This document shows positions 23,701 to 37,629 of a stretch of DNA of 64,000 bases, in pieces. The stretch is taken from positions 62,001-126,000 of the forward strand of contig NW_027478928.1 in the NCBI RefSeq assembly GCF_051014685.1, read 5' to 3'. A program made the translations under genes and the position numbers. The DNA is from Ptiloglossa arizonensis (Eukaryota; Arthropoda; Insecta; Hymenoptera; Colletidae). The notes beneath the pieces are model-generated. The model worked only from the letters and a program-made list of their open reading frames with translations. It was not told the DNA's origin and did no database searches. Within the stretch, counting starts at the first letter, position 1. Each line of letters starts with the position of its first letter.

Positions 23701-26199
23701 ACAGAAATTTTGCGGTTTGATCAATCCGTTCGCGAGATATGGCAGTTTGGAGATAAGAAACGCTTGAGAAACTCAAAATTTTCGCAGTTCTGATGCTCGA
23801 AACGAATGACTAGAACGGCCTATGGGAGAAGTACGCATACCGTTGTAATCGGGCGAGTTTCTACTTACAGATGCAACAGAAATTATGCGGATTGGTCAAT
23901 CCGTTCGCGAGATATGGCCGTTTGGATGTAAGAAACGCTTGAGAAACTCAAAATGTTCGCAGTTCTGATGCTCGAAACGAATAACTAGAACGGCCTAGGG
24001 GAAAAGTGCGCATACCGTTGTAATCGGGCGAGTTTCTACTTTCAAATGCAACAGAAATTTTGCGGATTGGTCAACCCGTTCACGAGATATGGCAGTTTGG
24101 AGGTAAGAAACGCTTGAGAAACTCAAAATTTTCGCAGTTCTGATGCTCGAAACGAATAACTGGAACGGCCTAGGGGAAAAGTACGCATACCGATGTAATC
24201 GGGCGAGTTTCTACTTTCAGATGCAACAGAAATTTTGCGGATTGGTCGGTCCGTTCGCGAGATATGGCAGTTTGGAAGTAAGAAACGCTTGAGAAACTCA
24301 AAAAATTCGCAGTTCTGATGTTCGAAACGAGTGACTGGAACGGCCTAGGGGAGAAGTACGCATACCGTTATAATCGGGCGAGTTTCTACTTTCGGATGCA
24401 ACAGAAATTACGCGGATTGGTCAATCCGTTCGCGAGATATGGCAGTTTGGAGGTAAGATACGCTTGAGGAACTCAAAATTTTCGCACTTCTGATGCTCGA
24501 AACGAATGACTAGAACGGCCTCTGGGAGAAGTACGCATACCGTTGTAATCGGGAGAGTTTCTACTTACAGATGCAACAGAAATTATGCGGATTGGTCAAT
24601 CCGTTCGCGAGATATGGCCGTTTGGATGTAAGAAACACTTGAGAAACTCAAAATGTTCGCAGTTCTGATGCTCGAAACGAATAACTAGAATGGCCTAGGG
24701 GAAAAGTGCGCATACCGTTGTAATCGGGCGAGTTTCTACTTTCAAATGCAACAGAAATTTTGCGGATTGGTCAACCCGTTCACGAGATATGGCAGTTTGG
24801 AAGTAAGAAACGCTTGAGAAACTCAAAATTTTCGCAGTTCTGAAGCTCAAAACGAATAACTAGAACGGCCTAGGGGAAAACTACACCTACCCTTGTAATC
24901 GGGCGAGTTTCTACTTTCAGATGCAACAGAAATTTTGCGGATTGTTCAATCCGTTCGCGAGATATGGCAGTTTGGAGGTAAGAAACGCTTGAGAAACTCA
25001 AAATTTTCGCAGTTCTGATGCTCGAAACGAATAACTAGAACGGCCTAGGGGAAAAGTACGCATACCGATGTAATCGGGCGAGTTTCTACTTTCAGATGCA
25101 ACAGAAATTTTGCGGATTGGTCGATCCGTTCGCGAGATATGGCAGTTTGGAAGTAAGAAACGCTTGAGAAACTCAAAAAATTCGCAGTTCTGATGTTCGA
25201 AACGAGTGACTAGAACGGCCTAGGGGAGAAGTACGCATACCGTTGTAATGGGGCGAGTTTCTACTTTCAGATGCAACAGAAATTTTGCGGTTTGATCAAT
25301 CCGTTCGCGAGATATGGCAGTTTGGAGATAAGAAACGCTTGAGAAACTCAAAATTTTCGCAGTTCTGATGCTCGAAACGAATGACTAGAACGGCCTATGG
25401 GAGAAGTACGCATACCGTTGTAATCGGGCGAGTTTCTACTTACAGATGCAACAGAAATTATGCGGATTGGTCAATCCGTTCGCGAGATATGGCCGTTTGG
25501 ATGTAAGAAACGCTTGAGAAACTCAAAATGTTCGCAGTTCTGATGCTCGAAACGAATAACTAGAACGGCCTAGGGGAAAAGTGCGCATACCGTTGTAATC
25601 GGGCGAGTTTCTACTTTCAAATGCAACAGAAATTTTGCGGATTGGTCAACCCGTTCACGAGATATGGCAGTTTGGAAGTAAGAAACGCTTGAGAAACTCA
25701 AAATTTTCGCAGTTCTGAAGCTCAAAACGAATAACTAGAACGGCCTAGGGGAAAACTACACCTACCGTTGTAATCGGGCGAGTTTCTACTTTCAGATGCA
25801 ACAGAAATTTTGCGGATTGTTCAATCCGTTCGCGAGATATGGCAGTTTGGAGGTAAGAAACGCTTGAGAAACTCAAAATTTTCGCAGTTCTGATGCTCGA
25901 AACGAATAACTAGAACGGCCTAGGGGAAAAGTACGCATACCGTTGTAATCGGGCGAGTTTCTACTTTCGGATGCAACAGAAATTACGCGGATTGGTCAAT
26001 CCGTTCGCGAGATATGGCAGTTTGGATGTAAGAAACGCTTGAGAAACTCAAAATTTTCGCAGTTCTGATGCTCGAAACGAATAACTAGAACGGCCTAGGG
26101 GAAAAGTACGCATACCGATGTAATCGGGCGAGTTTCTACTTTCAGATGCAACAGAAATTTTGCGGATTGGTCGATCCGTTCGCGAGATATGGCAGTTTG
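20740..26199 (+). repeat. Mosaic of cassettes and gatctatcc blocks
   Basis: About 31 monomers reusing zone B parts in a new order: two partial cassettes (20,826-22,050), a gatctatcc block (22,051-23,275), a cassette (23,451-24,150), one gtcggtcc/gttataatc/ctctggg cassette (24,151-25,025), then two ordinary cassettes (25,026-26,199). The section 22,751-23,600 matches 27,651-28,500 at an offset of 28 monomers. A one-base deletion near 22,950 (ggtctagggtaaag) is private to this copy. No gene is visible. Confidence 0.75.
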
Positions 26200-28176
26200 G
26201 AAGTAAGAAACGCTTGAGAAACTCAAAAAATTCGCAGTTCTGATGTTCGAAACGAGTGACTAGAACGGCCTAGGGGAGAAGTACGCATACCGTTGTAATC
26301 GGGCGAGTTTCTACTTTCAGATGCAACAGAAATTTTGCGGTTTGATCAATCCGTTCGCGAGATATGGCAGTTTGGAGATAAGAAACGCTTGAGAAACTCA
26401 AAATTTTCGCAGTTCTGATGCTCGAAACGAATGACTAGAACGGCCTATGGGAGAAGTACGCATACCGTTGTAATCGGGCGAGTTTCTACTTACAGATGCA
26501 ACAGAAATTATGCGGATTGGTCAATCCGTTCGCGAGATATGGCCGTTTGGATGGAAGAAACGCTTGAGAAACTCAAAATGTTCGCAGTTCTGATGCTCGA
26601 AACGAATAACTAGAACGGCCTAGGGGAAAAGTGCGCATACCGTTGTAATCGGGCGAGTTTCTACTTTCAAATGCAACAGAAATTTTGCGGATTGGTCAAC
26701 CCGTTCACGAGATATGGCAGTTTGGAGGTAAGAAACGCTTGAGAAACTCAAAATTTTCGCAGTTCTGATGCTCAAAACGAATAACTAGAACGGCCTAGGG
26801 GAAAACTACACCTACCGTTGTAATCGGGCGAGTTTCTACTTTCAGATGCAACAGAAATTTTGCGGATTGTTCAATCCGTTCGCGAGATATGGCAGTTTGG
26901 AGGTAAGAAACGCTTGAGAAACTCAAAATTTTCGCAGTTCTGATGCTCGAAACGAATAACTGGAACGGCCTAGGGGAAAACTACACATACCGTTGTAATC
27001 GGGCGAGTTTCTACTTTCAGATGCAACAGAAATTTTGCGGATTGATCTATCCGTTCGCGAGATATGGCAGTTTGGAAATAAGAAACGATTGAGAAACTCA
27101 AAATTTTCGCAGTTCTGATGCTCGAAACGAATAACTAGAACGGCCTAGGGGAAAAGTGCGCATACCGTTGTAATCGGGCGAGTTTCTACTTTCAGATGCA
27201 ACAGAAATTTTGCGGATTGGTCAACCCGTTCACGAGATATGGCAGTTTGGAGGTAAGAAACGCTTGAGAAACTCAAAATTTTCGCAGTTCTGATGCTCGA
27301 AACGAATAACTGGAACGGCCTAGGGGAAAACTACACATACCGTTGTAATCGGGCGAGTTTCTACTTTCAGATGCAACAGAAATTTTGCGGATTGGTCAAT
27401 CCGTTCGCGAGATATGGCAGTTTGGAGGTAAGAAACGCATGAGAAACTCAAAATTTTCGCAGTTCTGATGCTCGAAACGAATGACTAGAACGGCCTAGGG
27501 GAGAAGAACGCATACCGTTGTAATCGGGCGAGTTTCTACTTTCAGATGCAACAGAAATTTTGCGGATTGATCAATCCGTTCGCGAGATATGGCAGTTTGG
27601 AAATAAGAAACGCTTGAGAAACTCAAAATTTTCGCAGTTCTGATGCTCGAAACGAATAACTAGAACGGCCTAGGGGAAAAGTGCGCATACCGTTGTAATC
27701 GGGCGAGTTTCTACTTTCAGATGCAACAGAAATTATGCAGATTGGTCAATCCGTTCGCGAGATATGGCCGTTTGGATGTAAGAAACGCTTGAGAAACTCA
27801 AAATTTTCGCAGTTCTGATGCTCGAAACGAATAACTAGAACGGTCTAGGGGAAAAGTGCGCATACCGTTGTAATCGGGCGAGTTTCTACTTTCAAATGCA
27901 ACAGAAATTTTGCGGATTGGTAAACCCATTCGCGAGATATGGAAGTTTGGAGGTAAGAAACGCTTGAGAAACTCAAAATTTTCGCAGTTCTGATGCTCGA
28001 AACGAATAACTGGAACGGCCTAGGGGAAAAATTACACATACCGTTGTAATCGGGCGAGTTTCTACTTTCAGATGCAACAGAAATTTTGCGGATTGGTCAA
28101 CCCGTTCACGAGATATGGCAGTTTGGAAGTAAGAAACGCTTGAGAAACTCAAAATTTTCGCAGTTCTGAAGCTCAA

Positions 28177-29926
28177 AACGAATAACTAGAACGGCCTAGG
28201 GGAAAACTACACCTACCGTTGTAATCGGGCGAGTTTCTACCTTCAGATGCAACAGAAATTTTGCGGATTGTTCAATCCGTTCGCGAGATATGGCAGTTTG
28301 GAGGTAAGAAACGCATGAGAAACTCAAAATTTTCGCAGTTCTGATGCTCGAAACGAATGACTAGAACGGCCTAGGGGAGAAGTACGCATACCGTTGTAAT
28401 CGGGCGAGTTTCTGCTTTCGGATGCAACAGAAATTACGCGGATTGGTCAATCCGTTCGCGAGATATGGCAGTTTGGAAGTAAGAAACGCTTGAGAAACTC
28501 AAAAAATTCGCAGTTCTGATGTTCGAAACGAGTGACTAGAACGGCCTAGGGGAGAAGTACGCATACCGTTGTAATGGGGCGAGTTTCTACTTTCAGATGC
28601 AACAGAAATTTTGCGGTTTGATCAATCCGTTCGCGAGATATGGCAGTTTGGAGATAAGAAACGCTTGAGAAACTCAAAATTTTCGCAGTTCTGATGCTCG
28701 AAACGAATGACTAGAACGGCCTATGGGAGAAGTACGCATACCGTTGTAATCGGGCGAGTTTCTACTTACAGATGCAACAGAAATTATGCGGATTGGTCAA
28801 TCCGTTCGCGAGATATGGCCGTTTGGATGTAAGAAACGCTTGAGAAACTCAAAATGTTCGCAGTTCTGATGCTCGAAACGAATAACTAGAACGGCCTAAG
28901 GGAAAAGTGCGCATACCGTTGTAATCGGGCGAGTTTCTACTTTCAAATGCAACAGAAATTTTGCGGATTGGTCAACCCGTTCACGAGATATGGCAGTTTG
29001 GAGGTAAGAAACGCTTGAGAAACTCAAAATTTTCGCAGTTCTGATGCTCGAAACGAATAACTGGAACGGCCTAGGGGAAAACTACACATACCGTTGTAAT
29101 CGGGCGAGTTTCTACTTTCAGATGCAACAGAAATTTTGCGGATTGGTCAATCCGTTCGCGAGATATGGCAGTTTGGAGGTAAGAAACGCATGAGAAACTC
29201 AAACTTTTCGCAGTTCTGATGCTCGAAACGAATGACTAGAACGATCTAGGGGAGAAGTACGCATACCGTTGTAATCGGGCGAGTTTCTACTTTCGGATGC
29301 AACAGAAATTACGCGGATTGGTCAATCCGTTCGCGAGATATGGCAGTTTGGATGTAAGAAACGCTTGAGAAACTCAAAATTTTCGCAGTTCTGATGCTCG
29401 AAACGAATAACTAGAACGGCCTAGGGGAAAAGTACGCATACCGATGTAATCGGGCGAGTTTCTACTTTCAGATGCAACAGAAATTTTGCGGATTGGTCGA
29501 TCCGTTCGCGAGATATGGCAGTTTGGAAGTAAGAAACGCTTGAGAAACTCAAAAAATTCGCAGTTCTGATGTTCGAAACGAGTGACTAGAACGGCCTAGG
29601 GGAGAAGTACGCATACCGTTGTAATCGGGCGAGTTTCTACTTTCAGATGCAACAGAAATTTTGCGGATTGATCAATCCGTTCGCGAGATATGGCAGTTTG
29701 GAAATAAGAAACGCTTGAGAAACTCAAAATTTTCGCAGTTCTGATGCTCGAAACGAATAACTAGAACGGCCTAGGGGAAAAGTGCGCATACCGTTGTAAT
29801 CGGGCGAGTTTCTACTTTCAGATGCAACAGAAATTATGCAGATTGGTCAATCCGTTCGCGAGATATGGCCGTTTGGATGTAAGAAACGCTTGAGAAACTC
29901 AAAATTTTCGCAGTTCTGATGCTCGA
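28177..29926 (+). repeat. 10-monomer HOR, copy 1 (1,750 bp)
   Basis: Ten monomers starting with the ctaccttcag variant (28,237). Other markers are gtttctgctttcgg, cctaaggg (28,897), aaacttttcgc (29,200) and acgatctagg. All recur 1,750 bp later. The block is nested within the 33-mer. Confidence 0.85.
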
Positions 29927-31676
29927 AACGAATAACTAGAACGGCCTAGGGGAAAACTACACCTACCGTTGTAATCGGGCGAGTTTCTACCTTCAGATGC
30001 AACAGAAATTTTGCGGATTGTTCAATCCGTTCGCGAGATATGGCAGTTTGGAGGTAAGAAACGCATGAGAAACTCAAAATTTTCGCAGTTCTGATGCTCG
30101 AAACGAATGACTAGAACGGCCTAGGGGAGAAGTACGCATACCGTTGTAATCGGGCGAGTTTCTGCTTTCGGATGCAACAGAAATTACGCGGATTGGTCAA
30201 TCCGTTCGCGAGATATGGCAGTTTGGAAGTAAGAAACGCTTGAGAAACTCAAAAAATTCGCAGTTCTGATGTTCGAAACGAGTGACTAGAACGGCCTAGG
30301 GGAGAAGTACGCATACCGTTGTAATGGGGCGAGTTTCTACTTTCAGATGCAACAGAAATTTTGCGGTTTGATCAATCCGTTCGCGAGATATGGCAGTTTG
30401 GAGATAAGAAACGCTTGAGAAACTCAAAATTTTCGCAGTTCTGATGCTCGAAACGAATGACTAGAACGGCCTATGGGAGAAGTACGCATACCGTTGTAAT
30501 CGGGCGAGTTTCTACTTACAGATGCAACAGAAATTATGCGGATTGGTCAATCCGTTCGCGAGATATGGCCGTTTGGATGTAAGAAACGCTTGACAAACTC
30601 AAAATGTTCGCAGTTCTGATGCTCGAAACGAATAACTAGAACGGCCTAAGGGAAAAGTGCGCATACCGTTGTAATCGGGCGAGTTTCTACTTTCAAATGC
30701 AACAGAAATTTTGCGGATTGGTCAACCCGTTCACGAGATATGGCAGTTTGGAGGTAAGAAACGCTTGAGAAACTCAAAATTTTCGCAGTTCTGATGCTCG
30801 AAACGAATAACTGGAACGGCCTAGGGGAAAACTACACATACCGTTGTAATCGGGCGAGTTTCTACTTTCAGATGCAACAGAAATTTTGCGGATTGGTCAA
30901 TCCGTTCGCGAGATATGGCAGTTTGGAGGTAAGAAACGCATGAGAAACTCAAACTTTTCGCAGTTCTGATGCTCGAAACGAATGACTAGAACGATCTAGG
31001 GGAGAAGTACGCATACCGTTGTAATCGGGCGAGTTTCTACTTTCGGATGCAACAGAAATTACGCGGATTGGTCAATCCGTTCGCGAGATATGGCAGTTTG
31101 GATGTAAGAAACGCTTGAGAAACTCAAAATTTTCGCAGTTCTGATGCTCGAAACGAATAACTAGAACGGCCTAGGGGAAAAGTACGCATACCGATGTAAT
31201 CGGGCGAGTTTCTACTTTCAGATGCAACAGAAATTTTGCGGATTGGTCGATCCGTTCGCGAGATATGGCAGTTTGGAAGTAAGAAACGCTTGAGAAACTC
31301 AAAAAATTCGCAGTTCTGATGTTCGAAACGAGTGACTAGAACGGCCTAGGGGAGAAGTACGCATACCGTTGTAATCGGGCGAGTTTCTACTTTCAGATGC
31401 AACAGAAATTTTGCGGATTGATCAATCCGTTCGCGAGATATGGCAGTTTGGAAATAAGAAACGCTTGAGAAACTCAAAATTTTCGCAGTTCTGATGCTCG
31501 AAACGAATAACTAGAACGGCCTAGGGGAAAAGTGCGCATACCGTTGTAATCGGGCGAGTTTCTACTTTCAGATGCAACAGAAATTATGCAGATTGGTCAA
31601 TCCGTTCGCGAGATATGGCCGTTTGGATGTAAGAAACGCTTGAGAAACTCAAAATTTTCGCAGTTCTGATGCTCGA
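29927..31676 (+). repeat. 10-monomer HOR, copy 2 (1,750 bp)
   Basis: Tandem duplicate of the preceding ten monomers, with ctaccttcag at 29,987 and aaacttttcgc near 30,950. I noticed only isolated differences, such as cttgacaaac at 30,590. The partial second 33-mer copy to the right has a single copy of this block (ctaccttcag at 34,014), so the duplication happened in this 33-mer copy only. Confidence 0.85.
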
Positions 31677-31976
31677 AACGAATAACTAGAACGGTCTAGG
31701 GGAAAAGTGCGCATACCGTTGTAATCGGGCGAGTTTCTACTTTCAAATGCAACAGAAATTTTGCGGATTGGTAAACCCATTCGCGAGATATGGAAGTTTG
31801 GAGGTAAGAAACGCTTGAGAAACTCAAAATTTTCGCAGTTCTGATGCTCGAAACGAATAACTGGAACGGCCTAGGGGAAAAATTACACATACCGTTGTAA
31901 TCGGGCGAGTTTCTACTTTCAGATGCAACAGAAATTTTGCGGATTGGTCAACCCGTTCACGAGATATGGCAGTTTG

Positions 31977-34900
31977 GAAGTAAGAAACGCTTGAGAAACT
32001 CAAAAAATTCGCAGTTCTGATGTTCGAAACGAGTGACTAGAACGGCCTAGGGGAGAAGTACGCATACCGTTGTAATCGGGCGAGTTTCTACTTTCAGATG
32101 CAACAGAAATTTTGCGGTTTGATCAATCCGTTCGCGAGATATGGCAGTTTGGAGATAAGAAACGCTTGAGAAACTCAAAATTTTCGCAGTTCTGATGCTC
32201 GAAACGAATGACTAGAACGGCCTATGGGAGAAGTACGCATACCGTTGTAATCGGGCGAGTTTCTACTTACAGATGCAACAGAAATTATGCGGATTGGTCA
32301 ATCCGTTCGCGAGATATGGCCGTTTGGATGGAAGAAACGCTTGAGAAACTCAAAATGTTCGCAGTTCTGATGCTCGAAACGAATAACTAGAACGGCCTAG
32401 GGGAAAAGTGCGCATACCGTTGTAATCGGGCGAGTTTCTACTTTCAAATGCAACAGAAATTTTGCGGATTGGTCAACCCGTTCACGAGATATGGCAGTTT
32501 GGAGGTAAGAAACGCTTGAGAAACTCAAAATTTTCGCAGTTCTGATGCTCAAAACGAATAACTAGAACGGCCTAGGGGAAAACTACACCTACCGTTGTAA
32601 TCGGGCGAGTTTCTACTTTCAGATGCAACAGAAATTTTGCGGATTGTTCAATCCGTTCGCGAGATATGGCAGTTTGGAGGTAAGAAACGCTTGAGAAACT
32701 CAAAATTTTCGCAGTTCTGATGCTCGAAACGAATAACTGGAACGGCCTAGGGGAAAACTACACATACCGTTGTAATCGGGCGAGTTTCTACTTTCAGATG
32801 CAACAGAAATTTTGCGGATTGATCTATCCGTTCGCGAGATATGGCAGTTTGGAAATAAGAAACGATTGAGAAACTCAAAATTTTCGCAGTTCTGATGCTC
32901 GAAACGAATAACTAGAACGGCCTAGGGGAAAAGTGCGCATACCGTTGTAATCGGGCGAGTTTCTACTTTCAGATGCAACAGAAATTTTGCGGATTGGTCA
33001 ACCCGTTCACGAGATATGGCAGTTTGGAGGTAAGAAACGCTTGAGAAACTCAAAATTTTCGCAGTTCTGATGCTCGAAACGAATAACTGGAACGGCCTAG
33101 GGGAAAACTACACATACCGTTGTAATCGGGCGAGTTTCTACTTTCAGATGCAACAGAAATTTTGCGGATTGGTCAATCCGTTCGCGAGATATGGCAGTTT
33201 GGAGGTAAGAAACGCATGAGAAACTCAAAATTTTCGCAGTTCTGATGCTCGAAACGAATGACTAGAACGGCCTAGGGGAGAAGAACGCATACCGTTGTAA
33301 TCGGGCGAGTTTCTACTTTCAGATGCAACAGAAATTTTGCGGATTGATCAATCCGTTCGCGAGATATGGCAGTTTGGAAATAAGAAACGCTTGAGAAACT
33401 CAAAATTTTCGCAGTTCTGATGCTCGAAACGAATAACTAGAACGGCCTAGGGGAAAAGTGCGCATACCGTTGTAATCGGGCGAGTTTCTACTTTCAGATG
33501 CAACAGAAATTATGCAGATTGGTCAATCCGTTCGCGAGATATGGCCGTTTGGATGTAAGAAACGCTTGAGAAACTCAAAATTTTCGCAGTTCTGATGCTC
33601 GAAACGAATAACTAGAACGGTCTAGGGGAAAAGTGCGCATACCGTTGTAATCGGGCGAGTTTCTACTTTCAAATGCAACAGAAATTTTGCGGATTGGTAA
33701 ACCCATTCGCGAGATATGGAAGTTTGGAGGTAAGAAACGCTTGAGAAACTCAAAATTTTCGCAGTTCTGATGCTCGAAACGAATAACTGGAACGGCCTAG
33801 GGGAAAAATTACACATGCCGTTGTAATCGGGCGAGTTTCTACTTTCAGATGCAACAGAAATTTTGCGGATTGGTCAACCCGTTCACGAGATATGGCAGTT
33901 TGGAAGTAAGAAACGCTTGAGAAACTCAAAATTTTCGCAGTTCTGAAGCTCAAAACGAATAACTAGAACGGCCTAGGGGAAAACTACACCTACCGTTGTA
34001 ATCGGGCGAGTTTCTACCTTCAGATGCAACAGAAATTTTGCGGATTGTTCAATCCGTTCGCGAGATATGGCAGTTTGGAGGTAAGAAACGCATGAGAAAC
34101 TCAAAATTTTCGCAGTTCTGATGCTCGAAACGAATGACTAGAACGGCCTAGGGGAGAAGTACGCATACCGTTGTAATCGGGCGAGTTTCTGCTTTCGGAT
34201 GCAACAGAAATTACGCGGATTGGTCAATCCGTTCGCGAGATATGGCAGTTTGGAAGCAAGAAACGCTTGAGAAACTCAAAAAATTCGCAGTTCTGATGTT
34301 CGAAACGAGTGACTAGAACGGCCTAGGGGAGAAGTACGCATACCGTTGTAATGGGGCGAGTTTCTACTTTCAGATGCAACAGAAATTTTGCGGTTTGATC
34401 AATCCGTTCGCGAGATATGGCAGTTTGGAGATAAGAAACGCTTGAGAAACTCAAAATTTTCGCAGTTCTGATGCTCGAAACGAATGACTAGAACGGCCTA
34501 TGGGAGAGGTACGCATACCGTTGTAATCGGGCGAGTTTCTACTTACAGATGCAACAGAAATTATGCGGATTGGTCAATCCGTTCGCGAGATATGGCCGTT
34601 TGGATGTAAGAAACGCTTGAGAAACTCAAAATGTTCGCAGTTCTGATGCTCGAAACGAATAACTAGAACGGCCTAAGGGAAAAGTGCGCATACCGTTGTA
34701 ATCGGGCGAGTTTCTACTTTCAAATGCAACAGAAATTTTGCGGATTGGTCAACCCGTTCACGAGATATGGCAGTTTGGAGGTAAGAAACGCTTGAGAAAC
34801 TCAAAATTTTCGCAGTTCTGATGCTCGAAACGAATAACTGGAACGGCCTAAGGGAAAACTACACATACCGTTGTAATCGGGCGAGTTTCTACTTTCAGAT

Positions 34901-35436
34901 GCAACAGAAATTTTGCGGATTGGTCAATCCGTTCGCGAGATATGGCAGTTTGGAGGTAAGAAACGCATGAGAAACTCAAACTTTTCGCAGTTCTGATGCT
35001 CGAAACGAATGACTAGAACGATCTAGGGGAGAAGTACGCATACCGTTGTAATCGGGCGAGTTTCTACTTTCGGATGCAACAGAAATTACGCGGATTGGTC
35101 AATCCGTTCGCGAGATATGGCAGTTTGGATGTAAGAAACGCTTGAGAAACTCAAAATTTTCGCAGTTCTGATGCTCGAAACGAATAACTAGAACGGCCTA
35201 GGGGAAAAGTACGCATACCGATGTAATCGGGCGAGTTTCTACTTTCAGATGCAACAGAAATTTTGCGGATTGGTCGATCCGTTCGCGAGATATGGCAGTT
35301 TGGAAGTAAGAAACGCTTGAGAAACTCAAAAAATTCGCAGTTCTGATGTTCGAAACGAGTGACTAGAACGGCCTAGGGGAGAAGTACGCATACCGTTGTA
35401 ATCGGGCGAGTTTCTACTTTCAGATGCAACAGAAAT
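31977..35436 (+). repeat. 33-monomer HOR, partial copy 2
   Basis: Repeats 26,200-29,660 at +5,777 bp, then breaks near 35,437 where gtttgatcaat replaces gattgatcaat. The 176-bp monomer here has acacatgccg where the other copy has acacataccg (33,816). From about 35,303 the sequence restarts the same block again at a 3,326-bp offset (19 monomers plus one base). Confidence 0.8.
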
Positions 35437-37629
35437 TTTGCGGTTTGATCAATCCGTTCGCGAGATATGGCAGTTTGGAGATAAGAAACGCTTGAGAAAC
35501 TCAAAATTTTCGCAGTTCTGATGCTCGAAACGAATGACTAGAACGGCCTATGGGAGAAGTACGCATACCGTTGTAATCGGGCGAGTTTCTACTTACAGAT
35601 GCAACAGAAATTATGCGGATTGGTCAATCCGTTCGCGAGATATGGCCGTTTGGATGGAAGAAACGCTTGAGAAACTCAAAATGTTCGCAGTTCTGATGCT
35701 CGAAACGAATAACTAGAACGGCCTAGGGGAAAAGTGCGCATACCGTTGTAATCGGGCGAGTTTCTACTTTCAAATGCAACAGAAATTTTGCGGATTGGTC
35801 AACCCGTTCACGAGATATGGCAGTTTGGATGTAAGAAACGCTTGAGAAACTCAAAATTTTCGCAGTTCTGATGCTCAAAACGAATAACTCGAACGGCCTA
35901 GGGGAAAACTACACCTACCGTTGTAATCGGGCGAGTTTCTACTTTCAGATGCAACAGAAATTTTGCGGATTGTTCAATCCGTTCGCGAGATATGGCAGTT
36001 TGGAGGTAAGAAACGCTTGAGAAACTCAAAATTTTCGCAGTTCTGATGCTCGAAACGAATAACTGGAACGGCCTAGGGGAAAACTACACATACCGTTGTA
36101 ATCGGGCGAGTTTCTACTTTCAGATGCAACAGAAATTTTGCGGATTGATCTATCCGTTCGCGAGATATGGCAGTTTGGAAATAAGAAACGATTGAGAAAC
36201 TCAAAATTTTCGCAGTTCTGATGCTCGAAACGAATAACTAGAACGGCCTAGGGGAAAAGTGCGCATACCGTTGTAATCGGGCGAGTTTCTACTTTCAGAT
36301 GCAACAGAAATTTTGCGGATTGGTCAACCCGTTCACGAGATATGGCAGTTTGGAGGTAAGAAACGCTTGAGAAACTCAAAATTTTCGCAGTTCTGATGCT
36401 CGAAACGAATAACTGGAACGGCCTAGGGGAAAACTACACATACCGTTGTAATCGGGCGAGTTTCTACTTTCAGATTCAACAGAAATTTTGCGGATTGGTC
36501 AATCCGTTCGCGAGATATGGCAGTTTGGAGGTAAGAAACGCATGAGAAACTCAAAATTTTCGCAGTTCTGATGCTCGAAACGAATGACTAGAACGGCCTA
36601 GGGGAGAAGTACGCATACCGTTGTAATCGGGCGAGTTTCTACTTTCAGATGCAACAGAAATTTTGCGGATTGGTCAATCCGTTCGCGAGATATGGCAGTT
36701 TGGAGGTAAGAATCGCATGAGAAACTCAAAATTTTCGCAGTTCTGATGCTCGAAACGAATGACTAGAACGGCCTAGGGGAGAAGTACGCATACCGTTGTA
36801 ATCGGGCGAGTTTCTACTTTCAGATGCAACAGAAATTTTGCGGATTGATCAATCCGTTCGCGAGATATGGCAGTTTGGAAATAAGAAACGCTTGAGAAAC
36901 TCAAAATTTTCGCAGTTCTGATGCTCGAAACGAATAACTAGAACGGCCTAGGGGAAAAGTGCGCATACCGTTGTAATCGGGCGAGTTTCTACTTTCAGAT
37001 GCAACAGAAATTTTGCGGATTGGTCAACCCGTTCACGAGATATGGCAGTTTGGAGGTAAGAAACGCTTGAGAAACTCAAAATTTTCGCAGTTCTGATGCT
37101 CGAAACGAATAACTAGAACGGTCTAGGGGAAAAGTGCGCATACCGTTGTAATCGGGCGAGTTTCTACTTTCAAATGCAACAGAAATTTTGCGGATTGGTC
37201 AACCCATTCGCGAGATATGGCAGTTTAGAGGTCAGAAACGCTTGAGAAACTCAAAATTTTCGCAGTTCTGATGCTCGAAACGAATAACTGGAACGGCCTA
37301 GGGGAAAAATTACACATACCGTTGTAATCGGGCGAGTTTCTACTTTCAGATGCAACAGAAATTTTGCGGATTGGTCAATCCGTTCGCGAGATATGGCAGT
37401 TTGGAAGTAAGAAACGCATGAGAAACTCAAAATTTTCGCAGTTCTGATGCTCGAAACGAATGACTAGAACGGCCTAGGGGAGAAGTACGCATACCGTTGT
37501 AATCGGGCGAGTTTCTAGTTTCGGATGCAACAGAAATTACGCGAATTTGTCAATCCGTTCGCGAGATATGGCAGTTTGGAGGTAAGAAACGCTTGAGGAA
37601 CTCAAAATTTTCGCATTTCTGATGCTCGA
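35437..37629 (+). repeat. End of zone B, cassette remnants grading into mixed monomers
   Basis: Contains the last ggatggaag monomer (35,654), the last gatctatcc block (36,149) and the last 176-bp aaaaattacac monomer (37,308). It then becomes mixed, with gcgaatttgtcaat (37,542) and gaggaactc variants that announce zone C. A single-base variant cagattcaacag occurs at 36,471. No gene is visible. Confidence 0.75.

Larger units (their letters stand above)
26200..31976 (+). repeat. 33-monomer HOR, copy 1 (5,777 bp)
   Basis: Markers recur at +5,777 bp (33 x 175 plus two single-base insertions): ggatggaag, gatctatcc (27,046 and 32,823), the 176-bp aaaaattacac monomer, and ctaccttcag (28,237 and 34,014). 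The right edge lies inside the monomer ending near 31,976, which joins a gtcaaccc front to an aaaaaattcgc tail. Confidence 0.8.
10851..37629 (+). repeat. Satellite zone B: six-monomer cassette subfamily
   Basis: About 153 monomers dominated by a recurring six-monomer cassette (A1-A6, 1,050 bp). A1 has accgatgtaatcggg, gtcgatcc and aaaaaattcgc. A2 has gtttgatcaat or a related form, with ggagataag. A3 has cctatgggagaagtacgc, ctacttacag and gaaattatgcgg. A4 has caaatgcaac and gtcaacccgttcacg. A5 has ctacacctac and gttcaatcc. A6 has cggatgcaac and gaaattacgcgg. I count 18 A3-type monomers, 13 with ctatggg and 5 with ctctggg. Between cassettes lies a second block marked by gatctatcc (12,871; 16,896; 22,146; 27,046; 32,823; 36,149). 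No gene is visible. Confidence 0.85.
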
